Shown piece by piece: positions 7,110 through 14,102 of a stretch of 14,160 nucleotides of DNA; positions within the stretch are counted from its first letter, which is position 1; each line of letters opens with the position of its first letter. The stretch spans positions 1 to 14,160 of the forward strand of contig JAGLKS010000017.1 in NCBI GenBank assembly GCA_023140905.1. Direction: 5' to 3'. A program made the translations under genes and the position numbers. The notes below the pieces were generated by a model that made no database searches, was not told the origin of the DNA, and saw nothing but the letters and a program-made list of their open reading frames with translations. The DNA is from Alphaproteobacteria bacterium (GTDB lineage Bacteria; Pseudomonadota; Alphaproteobacteria; Micavibrionales; Micavibrionaceae).

Positions 7110-8234
7110 GTGAGCTTTGACCCTGAAAAAACAATTGAGCAGCTTAAGTCATTAGGACGCTATCGAAGGCTCACTTTGCCTTGTGGCCTAGATCTAAGTT
7201 CCAATGATTATCTTGGAATGGCAGATCATCCGGCTTTACGTGAAGCTGCACTTTCTTATTTCGGAAATGAAGAATCTTCGGTTGGTTCTGGCGGATCGCG
7301 GCTTTTGCGGGGGCACGCGCAAGCTCACCAAGACTTAGAAGATTATGCAGCTCAAGTTTTTGGCTGTGAGCGTACGCTTTTCTTTCCAACCGGATTTCAG
7401 GCTAATTACGCATTATTAACGACTTTGCCACAGCGCGGCGATGTCGTTTTATACGATAATCTTGTCCATGCCAGTATGCGTGACGGCCTCGTAGCATGTC
7501 GGGCCAAGAGCTTTAAATTTCCTCATAATGATATGAATGCGCTGGAAGATTTGCTAAAGCGCTATCGTGGAAAAGCACAGAATATATGGGTTTGCGCTGA
7601 GTCTGTTTATTCCATGGAGGGCGATCAGGCTCCCTTGCTGGAATTATATAAATGTGCCGAACGTTACGATGCAATGCTGATTATTGATGAAGCACATGCA
7701 ACGGGCGTACTTGGGGAAGATGGTCGCGGTCTAGTTTATGATGCGATATGTAAAAATAAAGGCTATGAACACATAGTTACACTTTATACATGTGGTAAGG
7801 CTATGGGTGTAGCCGGGGCTATAATTTGTTCTAATTCCGGCATTATTGATTATATGGTAAACACATCCCGCCCCTTCATTTTTTCCACAGCCCCCATGCC
7901 GGTTCAGGCTGTTCTTGTGCAAAAATCTCTGGAGATTATTTTATCCACAGATGGGGCTGCCCGGCGTGAAAAATTACACAAAATATGTCGCTATACGCAA
8001 CAGCTTTTAGGCGGCCATGGTGGTCATATTGTGCCCATAATTTTGGGTGAGGACTCTGTGTCAGTTGATGTTGCTGAGCAACTCCAAAACAAGGGCTATG
8101 ATATCCGAGCAATCCGTCCGCCAGCTGTTCCGGCAGGCACGGCACGTCTTCGCCTGTCTTTGAGTGCAAAGCTTAAAAGGGAAAATATTAGAGAATTTGT
8201 CAATGCTTTTGAAGACATTCGAAAAGCCTTATAG
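7110..8234 (+). CDS. bioF: 8-amino-7-oxononanoate synthase (KAPA synthase)
   Basis: BioF is a PLP enzyme of the alpha-oxoamine synthase family. It condenses a pimeloyl thioester with L-alanine to give 8-amino-7-oxononanoate, the first ring-forming step of biotin synthesis. The 374-residue product shows DLSSNDYLGMADHP near 28-41, GSGGSRLLRGHAQAHQDLE near 59-77 and DNLVHASMRDG with the ring-stacking His120. DEAHATGVLGEDGRG is at 193-207, and the Schiff-base lysine is Lys230. That lysine sits in TLYTCGKAMGVAGAI, where many homologues have TFSKALG-like residues; the lysine itself is kept. Translation starts at GTG behind AAAAGGGAC with about nine bases spacing. I cannot rule out another family member, such as 2-amino-3-ketobutyrate ligase, by sequence alone, but the biotin context makes BioF the clear choice. 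Confidence 0.95.
   Translation: MSFDPEKTIEQLKSLGRYRRLTLPCGLDLSSNDYLGMADHPALREAALSYFGNEESSVGSGGSRLLRGHAQAHQDLEDYAAQVFGCERTLFFPTGFQANYALLTTLPQRGDVVLYDNLVHASMRDGLVACRAKSFKFPHNDMNALEDLLKRYRGKAQNIWVCAESVYSMEGDQAPLLELYKCAERYDAMLIIDEAHATGVLGEDGRGLVYDAICKNKGYEHIVTLYTCGKAMGVAGAIICSNSGIIDYMVNTSRPFIFSTAPMPVQAVLVQKSLEIILSTDGAARREKLHKICRYTQQLLGGHGGHIVPIILGEDSVSVDVAEQLQNKGYDIRAIRPPAVPAGTARLRLSLSAKLKRENIREFVNAFEDIRKAL
7881..7949 (+). other. Two DnaA-box-like 9-mers inside bioF
   Basis: TTATCCACA at 7941-7949 is an exact match to the classical DnaA box. TTTTCCACA at 7881-7889 differs by one base, and the two lie exactly 60 bases apart in the same orientation. Both are in the same codon phase of bioF and encode a Ser-Thr pair, so coincidence is quite possible. 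There is no dnaA gene or AT-rich unwinding region next to them. Confidence 0.25.
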
Positions 8235-8415
8235 AATAGGGGCTTGATGATCTGTTAAGCCATTGTTATAAATTAAAATAACAAGAAAACCCCCATTGTA
8301 AAACACGTCGTTACGTAAAGCATAAAAACAGCCTTCATTTCCCGTCTGGACAGCGTTATAATGAAGGACGAAAAAATAGATAAATGGCTTTGAATTATGC
8401 CATCACATAGCCGCC

Positions 8416-8457
8416 GTGCTTCCCAAAAAGCACAAAATGAGAAACTTATCATTTTGT
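8416..8457. repeat. Two adjoining hairpins in the bioF-bioD gap
   Basis: GTGCTT/AAGCAC (8416-8421 with 8428-8433, six-base loop) is followed directly by ACAAAATGA/TCATTTTGT (8432-8440 with 8449-8457, eight-base loop). The second stem is nine perfect pairs. They share the bases at 8432-8433, so they could be alternatives or stack. No T-tract follows on the plus strand. The role is unknown. Confidence 0.45.
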
Positions 8458-8578
8458 ATTTACCCACATAAACACCGCTAGCGAACAAAGTGATAAGCAT
8501 TAATGCGCGATATGTATTTTTAGAACTAAAAAGCGAGGGATTTATTCAGATGGCCATAGAAGATAGTGGGAAAATTAC

Positions 8579-8599
8579 CTGTGTAAATCTCTGTGTAAA
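8579..8599 (+). repeat. Tandem 9-mer CTGTGTAAA, 12-base period
   Basis: CTGTGTAAA occurs at 8579-8587 and again at 8591-8599, separated by TCT. Two close direct copies upstream of bioD could be a regulator site, but the period of 12 is not a whole helical turn, and no matching known operator is recognised. Confidence 0.35.
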
Positions 8600-8812
8600 C
8601 TTTTCCCGATTTAGAGCATTTTACCCTTTAAAAGGGGTGAAGTTTTGGACTGTATATTTCAGTGAATTTTATGGTGATAGTATGGGGATTGTTTTGAAAA
8701 GGCGATCTTTGACATAACTAAGTGTCTGGGGATTTCTCATTCTTATATCATCGGATTTTGTCAAAAGCAGAGCAGGTGTATTCCATAAAAACTTAAAAAA
8801 GGAATAGGATTT

Positions 8813-8833
8813 ATGGATGTATTTCCTATATGA
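8813..8833 (+). CDS. Six-codon leader ORF overlapping the bioD start
   Basis: ATG at 8813 opens the peptide MDVFPI, ending in TGA at 8831-8833. It has the best ribosome binding site in this area (AAGGAA at 8799-8804, eight bases upstream). Its stop overlaps the bioD ATG at 8830 in an ATGA arrangement, the usual geometry for translational coupling by a terminating ribosome. The bioD starts at 8830 and 8845 have only weak sites of their own. It is either a real coupling leader or a chance ORF next to a misplaced bioD start. Confidence 0.4.
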   Translation: MDVFPI

Positions 8834-9501
8834 TTTACCTTATTATGAACAGAATAGTCATTACAGGAACCGATACGGAAATTGGTAAGACGACCTTTAG
8901 TGCCGCGCTTATGCTGGGGCTGGAGAAGGCTGGGCTAAAACCGCATTATTGGAAACCAATCCAGTCAGGTATTACGGATGGTGTTGATACACGTAGTGTC
9001 CAGCGTTTAAGCGGATTGCCGGATGATCGGTTTATGGCAGAGCGCTACATTTTTTCACAAAGTCTTTCCCCTCACCGCGCGGCTGAATTAGATGGTCAGA
9101 GCGTTGATATGAAGGCTTTATGTAATCTTGAAAATATCCCAGCATGTGATGACGGGACACTTATTATAGAAGGAGCGGGCGGGCTTATGGTCCCGCTTAC
9201 GCGCAAGAATTTGCAAATCAACCTGTATAAAGAGTGGCAGATCCCCGTAATTTTATGTGCACGTACAGGACTTGGGACAATTAATCACACATTATTATCC
9301 CTTGAAGCTTTATGGAGCCGGAAAATTCCGGTCAGAGGTCTGGTCTTTATCGGAGAGGAAAACCCGGATAATGTAGAAACAATTGCGGCGTTCTCAAAAA
9401 CAGAAATTCTAGGTGTTATGCCGAAACTTGATCGTTTGGATCCCAAAACACTGGTGGACATATTTGCAACAAATTTTAACATACAGGATTTTGTTTCATG
9501 A
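8830..9501 (+). CDS. bioD: ATP-dependent dethiobiotin synthetase
   Basis: BioD closes the ureido ring: 7,8-diaminononanoate, CO2 and ATP give dethiobiotin. Counting from the second possible start (8845), the P-loop is GTDTEIGKT at 8-16. The conserved active-site lysine is Lys37 in WKPIQSG, followed by DTRSV and FSQSLSPHRAA. EGAGGLMVPL at 109-118 is the family signature. The product is 218 residues from 8845 or 223 from 8830, the normal size. I list 8830 because its ATG overlaps the stop of a short leader ORF that has the only good ribosome binding site nearby. The start at 8845 fits homologues equally well. The gene ends in an ATGA overlap with bioA, so those two are translationally coupled. 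It is separated from bioF by 595 bases and probably has its own promoter. Confidence 0.95.
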   Translation: MIYLIMNRIVITGTDTEIGKTTFSAALMLGLEKAGLKPHYWKPIQSGITDGVDTRSVQRLSGLPDDRFMAERYIFSQSLSPHRAAELDGQSVDMKALCNLENIPACDDGTLIIEGAGGLMVPLTRKNLQINLYKEWQIPVILCARTGLGTINHTLLSLEALWSRKIPVRGLVFIGEENPDNVETIAAFSKTEILGVMPKLDRLDPKTLVDIFATNFNIQDFVS

Positions 9502-10811
9502 CAAATTCATCTATCTGGCATCCATTTACGCAACATGCTATTAACCCTGATTCCGTTCATGTTGACCGTGCAAACGGAGCTTATCTTTTTGCACGCAAAG
9601 ACGTACAGGATAAAAGCTGCGATGATGAGCGCAGAATAATTGATGCAATATCAAGCTGGTGGGTTGTGACCCATGGGCATAGCCATCCTCACATTGTAAA
9701 TTGCGTTAAAGAACAATCTGAGAAGTTAGCTCAGGTTATCTTTGCAGGGTTTACCCATGAGCCAGCCGAGCAACTTGCTGCACGTTTATCTGATCTGACA
9801 GCAAAGTCATTCGGCCAACCATTCGCACACGCTTTTTTCTCTGATAGCGGATCGACCAGTGTTGAAGTAGCGTTGAAAATGGCGATTGGCTATTGGACAC
9901 ATACAGGCAAGCCACGACGGAAAATTATTGCGCTGGAAGGCGGGTATCACGGAGATACGTTTGGTGCGATGAGCTTGGGCGCGCGCAGTCAATATAATGC
10001 AATTTATGAGCCGTATTTATTCGATGTTACACATATTCCTGTGCCTGAAGAAGGCAGGGAAGCCGAAGCTTTAACGCGTCTGGAAGATTTCCTGAAAGCA
10101 AATAAAGACGATGTGGCGGCTTTTATTTTTGAGCCTCTTATATTGGGCGCAGGGGGAATGCGTTTTTATTCGCCGCAAGCTCTAAAATCTATGGCGGATT
10201 TATGCTGTACGCATGGTGTGCTTCTTATTGCAGATGAGATCATGACCGGGTTCGGACGTACAGGTACAATGTTTGCGTGCGAGCAAGCGGATTTTATGCC
10301 CGATATGATGTGTTTGTCTAAAGGGCTGACAGGAGGCTTTTTGCCGATGGGGTTGACATTGTGCAGCCATGATATCTTTATGGCTTATCATCACAAATCC
10401 CGCGAAAGAATGTTTTTTCATTCCACTTCTTATACAGGGAACGCACTTTCTTGTGCTGCGGCAAACGCATCTTTGGATATATGGGAAAACGAACCTGTTT
10501 TTGAGCGCATAAGTACAATTGCTAAATCACATGAGAGCGCAGCATTGAAGCTATCGCAACATAATAGCGTGGCCAATATTCGCCAAAAAGGAACAATCTT
10601 GGCATTCGACATTGTGACAGAAGAAGAAAATAAAGCCGATTATCTTTCGATGTTGCAACCGCGCCTTTATCAATTAGCGCTGGAAAGAAATGTTTTATTA
10701 CGCCCCTTGGGAAACACTTTATACGTTTTGCCACCCTATTGCGTAACACAGGAAGATTTGCAGGAAATCTACGACACAATCCATGATATTATCCGGCAGA
10801 TACCACCTTAA
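9498..10811 (+). CDS. bioA: Adenosylmethionine-8-amino-7-oxononanoate aminotransferase (DAPA synthase)
   Basis: BioA is a class III PLP aminotransferase that converts 8-amino-7-oxononanoate to 7,8-diaminononanoate, normally with SAM as amino donor. The 437 residues include IWHPFTQH at 6-13, ISSWWVVTHGHSHP at 51-64 and FSDSGSTSVEVALKMA at 114-129. GGYHGDTFGAMSLG is at 148-161, ADEIMTGFGRTG with Asp246 at 245-256, and the Schiff-base Lys275 in CLSKGLTGG. The double tryptophan is a BioA hallmark and separates it from other class III aminotransferases. Phe10 stands where E. coli BioA has Tyr17 (WHPY). The segment before ISSWW carries a few extra charged residues (KDVQDKSCDDERR). It overlaps bioD by four bases (ATGA), so the two are produced together. 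A weak GGC/GCC stem followed by TTTTTT at 10837-10848 may end the transcript. Confidence 0.96.
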   Translation: MTNSSIWHPFTQHAINPDSVHVDRANGAYLFARKDVQDKSCDDERRIIDAISSWWVVTHGHSHPHIVNCVKEQSEKLAQVIFAGFTHEPAEQLAARLSDLTAKSFGQPFAHAFFSDSGSTSVEVALKMAIGYWTHTGKPRRKIIALEGGYHGDTFGAMSLGARSQYNAIYEPYLFDVTHIPVPEEGREAEALTRLEDFLKANKDDVAAFIFEPLILGAGGMRFYSPQALKSMADLCCTHGVLLIADEIMTGFGRTGTMFACEQADFMPDMMCLSKGLTGGFLPMGLTLCSHDIFMAYHHKSRERMFFHSTSYTGNALSCAAANASLDIWENEPVFERISTIAKSHESAALKLSQHNSVANIRQKGTILAFDIVTEEENKADYLSMLQPRLYQLALERNVLLRPLGNTLYVLPPYCVTQEDLQEIYDTIHDIIRQIPP

Positions 10812-10978
10812 ATTAGTTTTATTTTCTGGCCTGTTTCTGCCTTTTTTACGAAAAAAAATAATATTTCTCGAATCATCTATAAAACCATGTAACTTTTAGG
10901 CTTTTTCCTCCAGCTTTGCTGTGCTAGAGTGAGCACCTCAAATGTGACATAATTAATTTAAAAATGGATGATTCGACT

Positions 10979-12094
10979 ATGAAGCTGAGTATTGAACGCG
11001 CCGCTCTATTAAGATCTCTAAACCACGTTCAAAGCGTTGTTGAGCGTCGCAATACTATACCTATTTTGTCAAATGTGTTGATGAAAGCAGAAGAGGGCGT
11101 TCTGTCTTTATCTTCAACTGATATGGATCTGGAGATTAACGAATCTGTGGCCGCGGATGTATCAGAGCCGGGCACAACGACAGCGCCGGCACATACATTT
11201 CACGAAATTGTTCGTAAACTTCCAGAGGGATCGAATATTGAAATAGAGCTTAATAGCGAAAACACGCAAATGACTGTACGTTCCGGGCGTTCGAAATTTA
11301 AATTGAGTTGTTTGCTTGCTACGGATTTCCCAGAAATATCTGCAGGAGAACTGCCAACTGAATTTTCTATTCCTGCCGGAGATTTGCGCGCTTTGATTGA
11401 CCGTACTAAATTTGCGATGAGTACAGAAGAAACGCGCTATTACCTCAATGGTATCTACGTACACGAGGCGGAAAATGAAGGCGTTAAGGTTTTGCGTTCC
11501 GTATCTACAGACGGTCACCGTTTGGCACGCTTTGAAATGCCGCTGCCGGAAGGTGCGTCCGGTATGCCCGGTGTAATCATTCCGCGCAAAGCGGTGGGAG
11601 AGCTGCGTAAATTGATCGAAGATGCAGCCGACGTTATTCAAATCAGCTTATCGGAAAATAAAATTCGTTTCTCATTTGATCATGTCGTGCTTACATCTAA
11701 GTTAATCGATGGAACTTTCCCGGATTATCAGCGCGTGATTCCACAAGGTAATGACAAAATCGTTGAGCTTGATCCGAAAGTCTTTACTCGTGCGATTGAT
11801 CGTGTTTCTACTATTTCTGATGGTAAGTCACGGGCTTTGAAAGTTACATTGCAAGGGAAGCAAATGATCTTGTCTGCAAGCTCTCCCGAAGCGGGTAGCG
11901 CGACAGAAGAACTGGAAGTTAACGGCGATACGAACATGGAAATCGGCTTTAATGCCAAGTATCTTCTGGATATTACTTCGCAAATTGAAGGCGAAGGATG
12001 CCGCTTGATCTTGGCGGATTCAGCCGGTCCGACAATCATTCAAGATAGTAGCGACCCTAGTTCTTTGTATGTTCTTATGCCTTTGCGAGTATAG
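10979..12094 (+). CDS. dnaN: DNA polymerase III beta subunit (sliding clamp)
   Basis: DnaN forms the ring-shaped dimer that holds DNA polymerase III on DNA and recruits other repair and replication proteins. The 371 residues fit the three-domain clamp. The N-terminus MKLSIERAALLRSLNHVQ and VVERRNTIPILSNVLM are strongly conserved. RYYLNGIYVHE and STDGHRLA mark the middle domain, LIDGTFPDYQRVIP follows, and YVLMPLRV forms the standard C-terminus near the peptide-binding cleft. The start is placed at 10979 because GGATGA lies seven bases upstream and homologues begin MK-x-IERAALL. An in-frame ATG at 10964 would add MDDST and has no ribosome binding site. dnaA is not adjacent. An unknown membrane-protein gene starts 17 bases downstream, before recF. 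No strong promoter is evident in the 167 bases after bioA. Confidence 0.98.
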   Translation: MKLSIERAALLRSLNHVQSVVERRNTIPILSNVLMKAEEGVLSLSSTDMDLEINESVAADVSEPGTTTAPAHTFHEIVRKLPEGSNIEIELNSENTQMTVRSGRSKFKLSCLLATDFPEISAGELPTEFSIPAGDLRALIDRTKFAMSTEETRYYLNGIYVHEAENEGVKVLRSVSTDGHRLARFEMPLPEGASGMPGVIIPRKAVGELRKLIEDAADVIQISLSENKIRFSFDHVVLTSKLIDGTFPDYQRVIPQGNDKIVELDPKVFTRAIDRVSTISDGKSRALKVTLQGKQMILSASSPEAGSATEELEVNGDTNMEIGFNAKYLLDITSQIEGEGCRLILADSAGPTIIQDSSDPSSLYVLMPLRV

Positions 12095-12111
12095 GGCAGA
12101 TATGAGGACGG

Positions 12112-12807
12112 ATGGTTTTGCCAAAAGAGTCTAATGCAGATAATTATTACATACCACCGCCGCAATTACCGGGGGTGGTATATCGTTTCCCCTCCTTTCC
12201 CCCTCATTGCAATCTTGATCGTCGTATGATTATTTTTCTTTGTGTTCTTGGTGTTATCGGGTTTGTTGAGTTGGTGGCGACAGATCCAGATATGGCTGTT
12301 GTTATCGTCATCCTTTTCATGCTCGGTTTTTTTCAAATATATTATAAATCATGTGAAACCCAATTAACGCCGGATTATGCGATAATCAAATATGGAATAA
12401 GAAAAAGAAAACAAGAAACTGTCGTGCTGCAAGACTATTTCGTATCGGTCAATAAAGCAAAAAGAGGGTATTTATATAGCGGTAAAAATTACGCGTATTG
12501 TATTTGGTTAATTCCTAAGAATATTCTTGATACTGAAATAAAAGATGGAAGCGTTTTTCCAGAAGATTTTAAGAAGAGCAAATCATTTTCCGCTCAAGTG
12601 AAAGTGTTTCAAGGTAGAAAGGATATGCGAAAAAAGGGGGGGATTCGCATTAGTCCTGATATGTATTCGCCGGATAATGTGAAAAAATATGTTGATTCCA
12701 TTCAGTCACAAATTAATGGATCCTTGCTTGTTGTTTTTGGTTCGGAGCAGGTTGCGTTGGATTATGTTACTGGGACGTCTCAAGCAAAATGTACTATTCT
12801 TAAGTGA
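12112..12807 (+). CDS. Unrecognised two-helix membrane protein, possibly bacterial PH-like (231 aa)
   Basis: I do not recognise a named family. The order is a Pro/Tyr-rich N-terminus (1-38), hydrophobic segments at about 39-56 (MIIFLCVLGVIGFVELVA) and 61-78 (MAVVIVILFMLGFFQIYY), then about 150 polar residues. Straight after the second helix comes QLTPDYAIIKYGIRKRKQETVVLQDY, split here only by description. It resembles the strand pattern of bacterial PH-like domains that follow a helical hairpin. The rest is basic and strand-rich, ending TSQAKCTILK. GAGG lies four bases before the ATG, 17 bases after dnaN and 49 bases before recF, so it probably shares a transcript with dnaN. A gene at this place in the dnaN-recF pair is unusual. 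Its last codons and stop lie inside copy D of the dispersed motif, so the C-terminus may have been altered by it. Confidence 0.75.
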   Translation: MVLPKESNADNYYIPPPQLPGVVYRFPSFPPHCNLDRRMIIFLCVLGVIGFVELVATDPDMAVVIVILFMLGFFQIYYKSCETQLTPDYAIIKYGIRKRKQETVVLQDYFVSVNKAKRGYLYSGKNYAYCIWLIPKNILDTEIKDGSVFPEDFKKSKSFSAQVKVFQGRKDMRKKGGIRISPDMYSPDNVKKYVDSIQSQINGSLLVVFGSEQVALDYVTGTSQAKCTILK

Positions 12808-12820
12808 AACTACTATAATA
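12779..12820 (+). repeat. Dispersed motif copy D (long form); possible recF -10 region
   Basis: Bases 12779-12817 match 32-70 at 34 of 39 positions. The core is TTAAGT (12800-12805), GAAACTA, CTATAATA (12813-12820). The first part encodes the last residues of the preceding membrane protein (QAKCTILK), and its TGA stop (12805-12807) lies within the motif. TATAAT at 12814-12819 is 36 bases before the recF ATG, a sensible -10 position, but no -35 is seen 16-18 bases upstream. The mismatches to copy A change amino acids as well as silent positions, so conservation is of DNA rather than of protein. Confidence 0.7.
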
Positions 12821-12855
12821 CGTGAATACTGCTTCAATTTGCGCTAAAAGAAGGC

Positions 12856-13986
12856 ATGGGCGCTGTTGAGACATTAAAACTCCATAACTTCCGTTGTTAC
12901 GAGCAAACTAGTTTGCAGGATTTGCAAAGTGGGTTGATTGTACTGTGGGGCGCAAATGGTGTGGGCAAGACTAATATTCTGGAAGCGGTGTCCCTGTTTA
13001 CTCCGGGGAGGGGATTGCGAGGTGCTCGAATGGGCGATATTCAGAATAATGAAGTTTCAGACCCTTGGGCTGTGTCTGCATTATTGCGCAGTGAATATGG
13101 CGGAGAAGTACGCATTGGTACCGGACTTGATTCAAACAGCAAAAAGGGACATGAAAGACGCATAGTGCGGATTAACGGTAAAACTATGCGCTCGCAAGCT
13201 ATCTTGAGTCATCATTTAGCGTGTGTATGGCTGACTCCGCAAATGGACCGCTTATTTATTGATTCCGGGCGTGAGCGTCGTAAATTCCTTGATAGACTGG
13301 TTTTCACATTTGATCCCGGACATTCAGGCCGCGTGATCCGCTATGAAAATGCGCTATCGCAGCGTTCTAAACTTTTGCGCGAGGGCAAAGATGAAGATGT
13401 CTGGCTGGCTGCGCTTGAACAGCAAATGTCTGAAACCGGTGTGGCGATAGCTGCTGCACGCCTTGAATATGCTCAGCGTTTACAAACAGCTTGCAAGGCA
13501 GCGGATGATAGTATTTTCCCGCGAGCGCGTTTTTCTGTGAAAGGCAGTGTAGAGGAATGGTTGTGTAAGGGTGATGCTCCGGCTCTGAGTATTGAGGATC
13601 GTTTTAAAGACGCTCTCAAACAAAGCAGAGCGCGCGATATGATTACAGGAGGGGCACAGCATGGCCCACATAAATCTGATCTGGCTGTTATGTATGATGC
13701 TAAAAATATGCCCGCAGATCAGTGCTCTACAGGAGAGCAAAAAGCGTTGCTGATTGGTTTAATTCTGGCACATTCACGCCTTATCAAAGCAGAGCGCGGT
13801 AAGCCGCCAATATTGCTTTTGGATGAAGTGGCCGCGCATCTGGATGAAAATCGCCGCTCTGCTTTTTATGACATCTTGCAAGAATTAGGCGCGCAATGCT
13901 GGCTGACAGGAACAGAAAAGGAGCTGTTTTCTGATATTCAGACACAAGCGCAGTTCTTTGATGTGGCCGCGCTTAAAAAATACTAG
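12856..13986 (+). CDS. recF: DNA replication and repair protein RecF
   Basis: RecF is an SMC-like ATPase that, with RecO and RecR, loads RecA at single-strand gaps and helps restart stalled forks. The 376 residues contain LKLHNFRCYE at the N-terminus and a Walker A motif at 32-39 (GANGVGKT) followed by NILEAVSLFTPGRGLRGAR. WLTPQMDRLFIDSGRERRKFLDRL at about 125-148 lies in the family core. GPHKSDL is at 270-276, the ABC-type signature STGEQKALL at 291-299, and Walker B ILLLDEVAAHLD at 319-330. All ATPase elements are present and the gene is complete. AAAAGAAGG lies very close to the ATG, with only one base after the final G, so initiation may pair with the upstream AAGA part. It follows an intervening membrane-protein gene rather than dnaN directly. 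gyrB, often next in this cluster, is not seen. Confidence 0.97.
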   Translation: MGAVETLKLHNFRCYEQTSLQDLQSGLIVLWGANGVGKTNILEAVSLFTPGRGLRGARMGDIQNNEVSDPWAVSALLRSEYGGEVRIGTGLDSNSKKGHERRIVRINGKTMRSQAILSHHLACVWLTPQMDRLFIDSGRERRKFLDRLVFTFDPGHSGRVIRYENALSQRSKLLREGKDEDVWLAALEQQMSETGVAIAAARLEYAQRLQTACKAADDSIFPRARFSVKGSVEEWLCKGDAPALSIEDRFKDALKQSRARDMITGGAQHGPHKSDLAVMYDAKNMPADQCSTGEQKALLIGLILAHSRLIKAERGKPPILLLDEVAAHLDENRRSAFYDILQELGAQCWLTGTEKELFSDIQTQAQFFDVAALKKY

Positions 13987-14042
13987 CTGAGAATCTTTAC
14001 ATTGTTTTCTCATAAGGCTTTGATTTCATTGTGGTTTTTCCA

Positions 14043-14078
14043 CTATTTTGCGCGTGTTTCCGGTGTCCGTCTTGGCAT
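14043..14078 (-). pseudogene. Possible truncated gene start: strong RBS and 11-residue ORF
   Basis: On the minus strand AGGAGG (14091-14086) lies seven bases before an ATG at 14078. The frame reads MPRRTPETRAK and then stops at TAG (14045-14043). The composition resembles the basic N-terminus of a DNA-binding regulator (TetR-type proteins often begin this way), but eleven residues cannot show this. It may be a leader peptide, a gene start cut off by a mutation, or chance. Two copies of TTTGTATAGTTT lie upstream in its would-be promoter region. Confidence 0.3.
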
Positions 14079-14102
14079 GATTAATCCTCCTGCATCGGCA
14101 AG

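Larger units (their letters stand above)
8235..8829. other. 595-base gap between bioF and bioD
   Basis: There is no recognisable gene. A 75-codon plus-strand frame ending at 8717 and a 75-codon minus-strand frame (8500-8273) lack good ribosome binding sites and familiar motifs. The content is mainly inverted repeats. GGCTT/AAGCC lies at about 8241-8263, just after bioF. CCTTCAT/ATGAAGG lies at 8332-8367, followed on the minus strand by CTGTTTTT, a possible minus-strand terminator. Two adjoining hairpins lie at 8416-8457. ACCCTTT/AAGGGGT lies near 8622-8637 with one G-T pair. A 9-base tandem repeat is at 8579-8599. TTGACA at 8709 has no good -10 at the usual distance. The bioD promoter is probably within this gap. 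Confidence 0.55.

Noticed and set aside
8490..8717. Plus-strand 75-codon frame between bioF and bioD
   Set aside because: There is no recognisable motif. The internal ATG at 8550 has only GAGGG at a long distance, and the frame crosses a tandem repeat and a hairpin.
7881..12094. Replication origin near dnaN
   Set aside because: There are only two DnaA-like boxes, both inside bioF, with no dnaA gene, no cluster of boxes and no clear AT-rich unwinding region. dnaN alone does not mark an origin.
14029..14042. Hairpin GTGG-TTTTT-CCAC as a recF terminator
   Set aside because: The stem is only four pairs and the T-run is in the loop rather than after the stem, so it does not meet the pattern of an intrinsic terminator.
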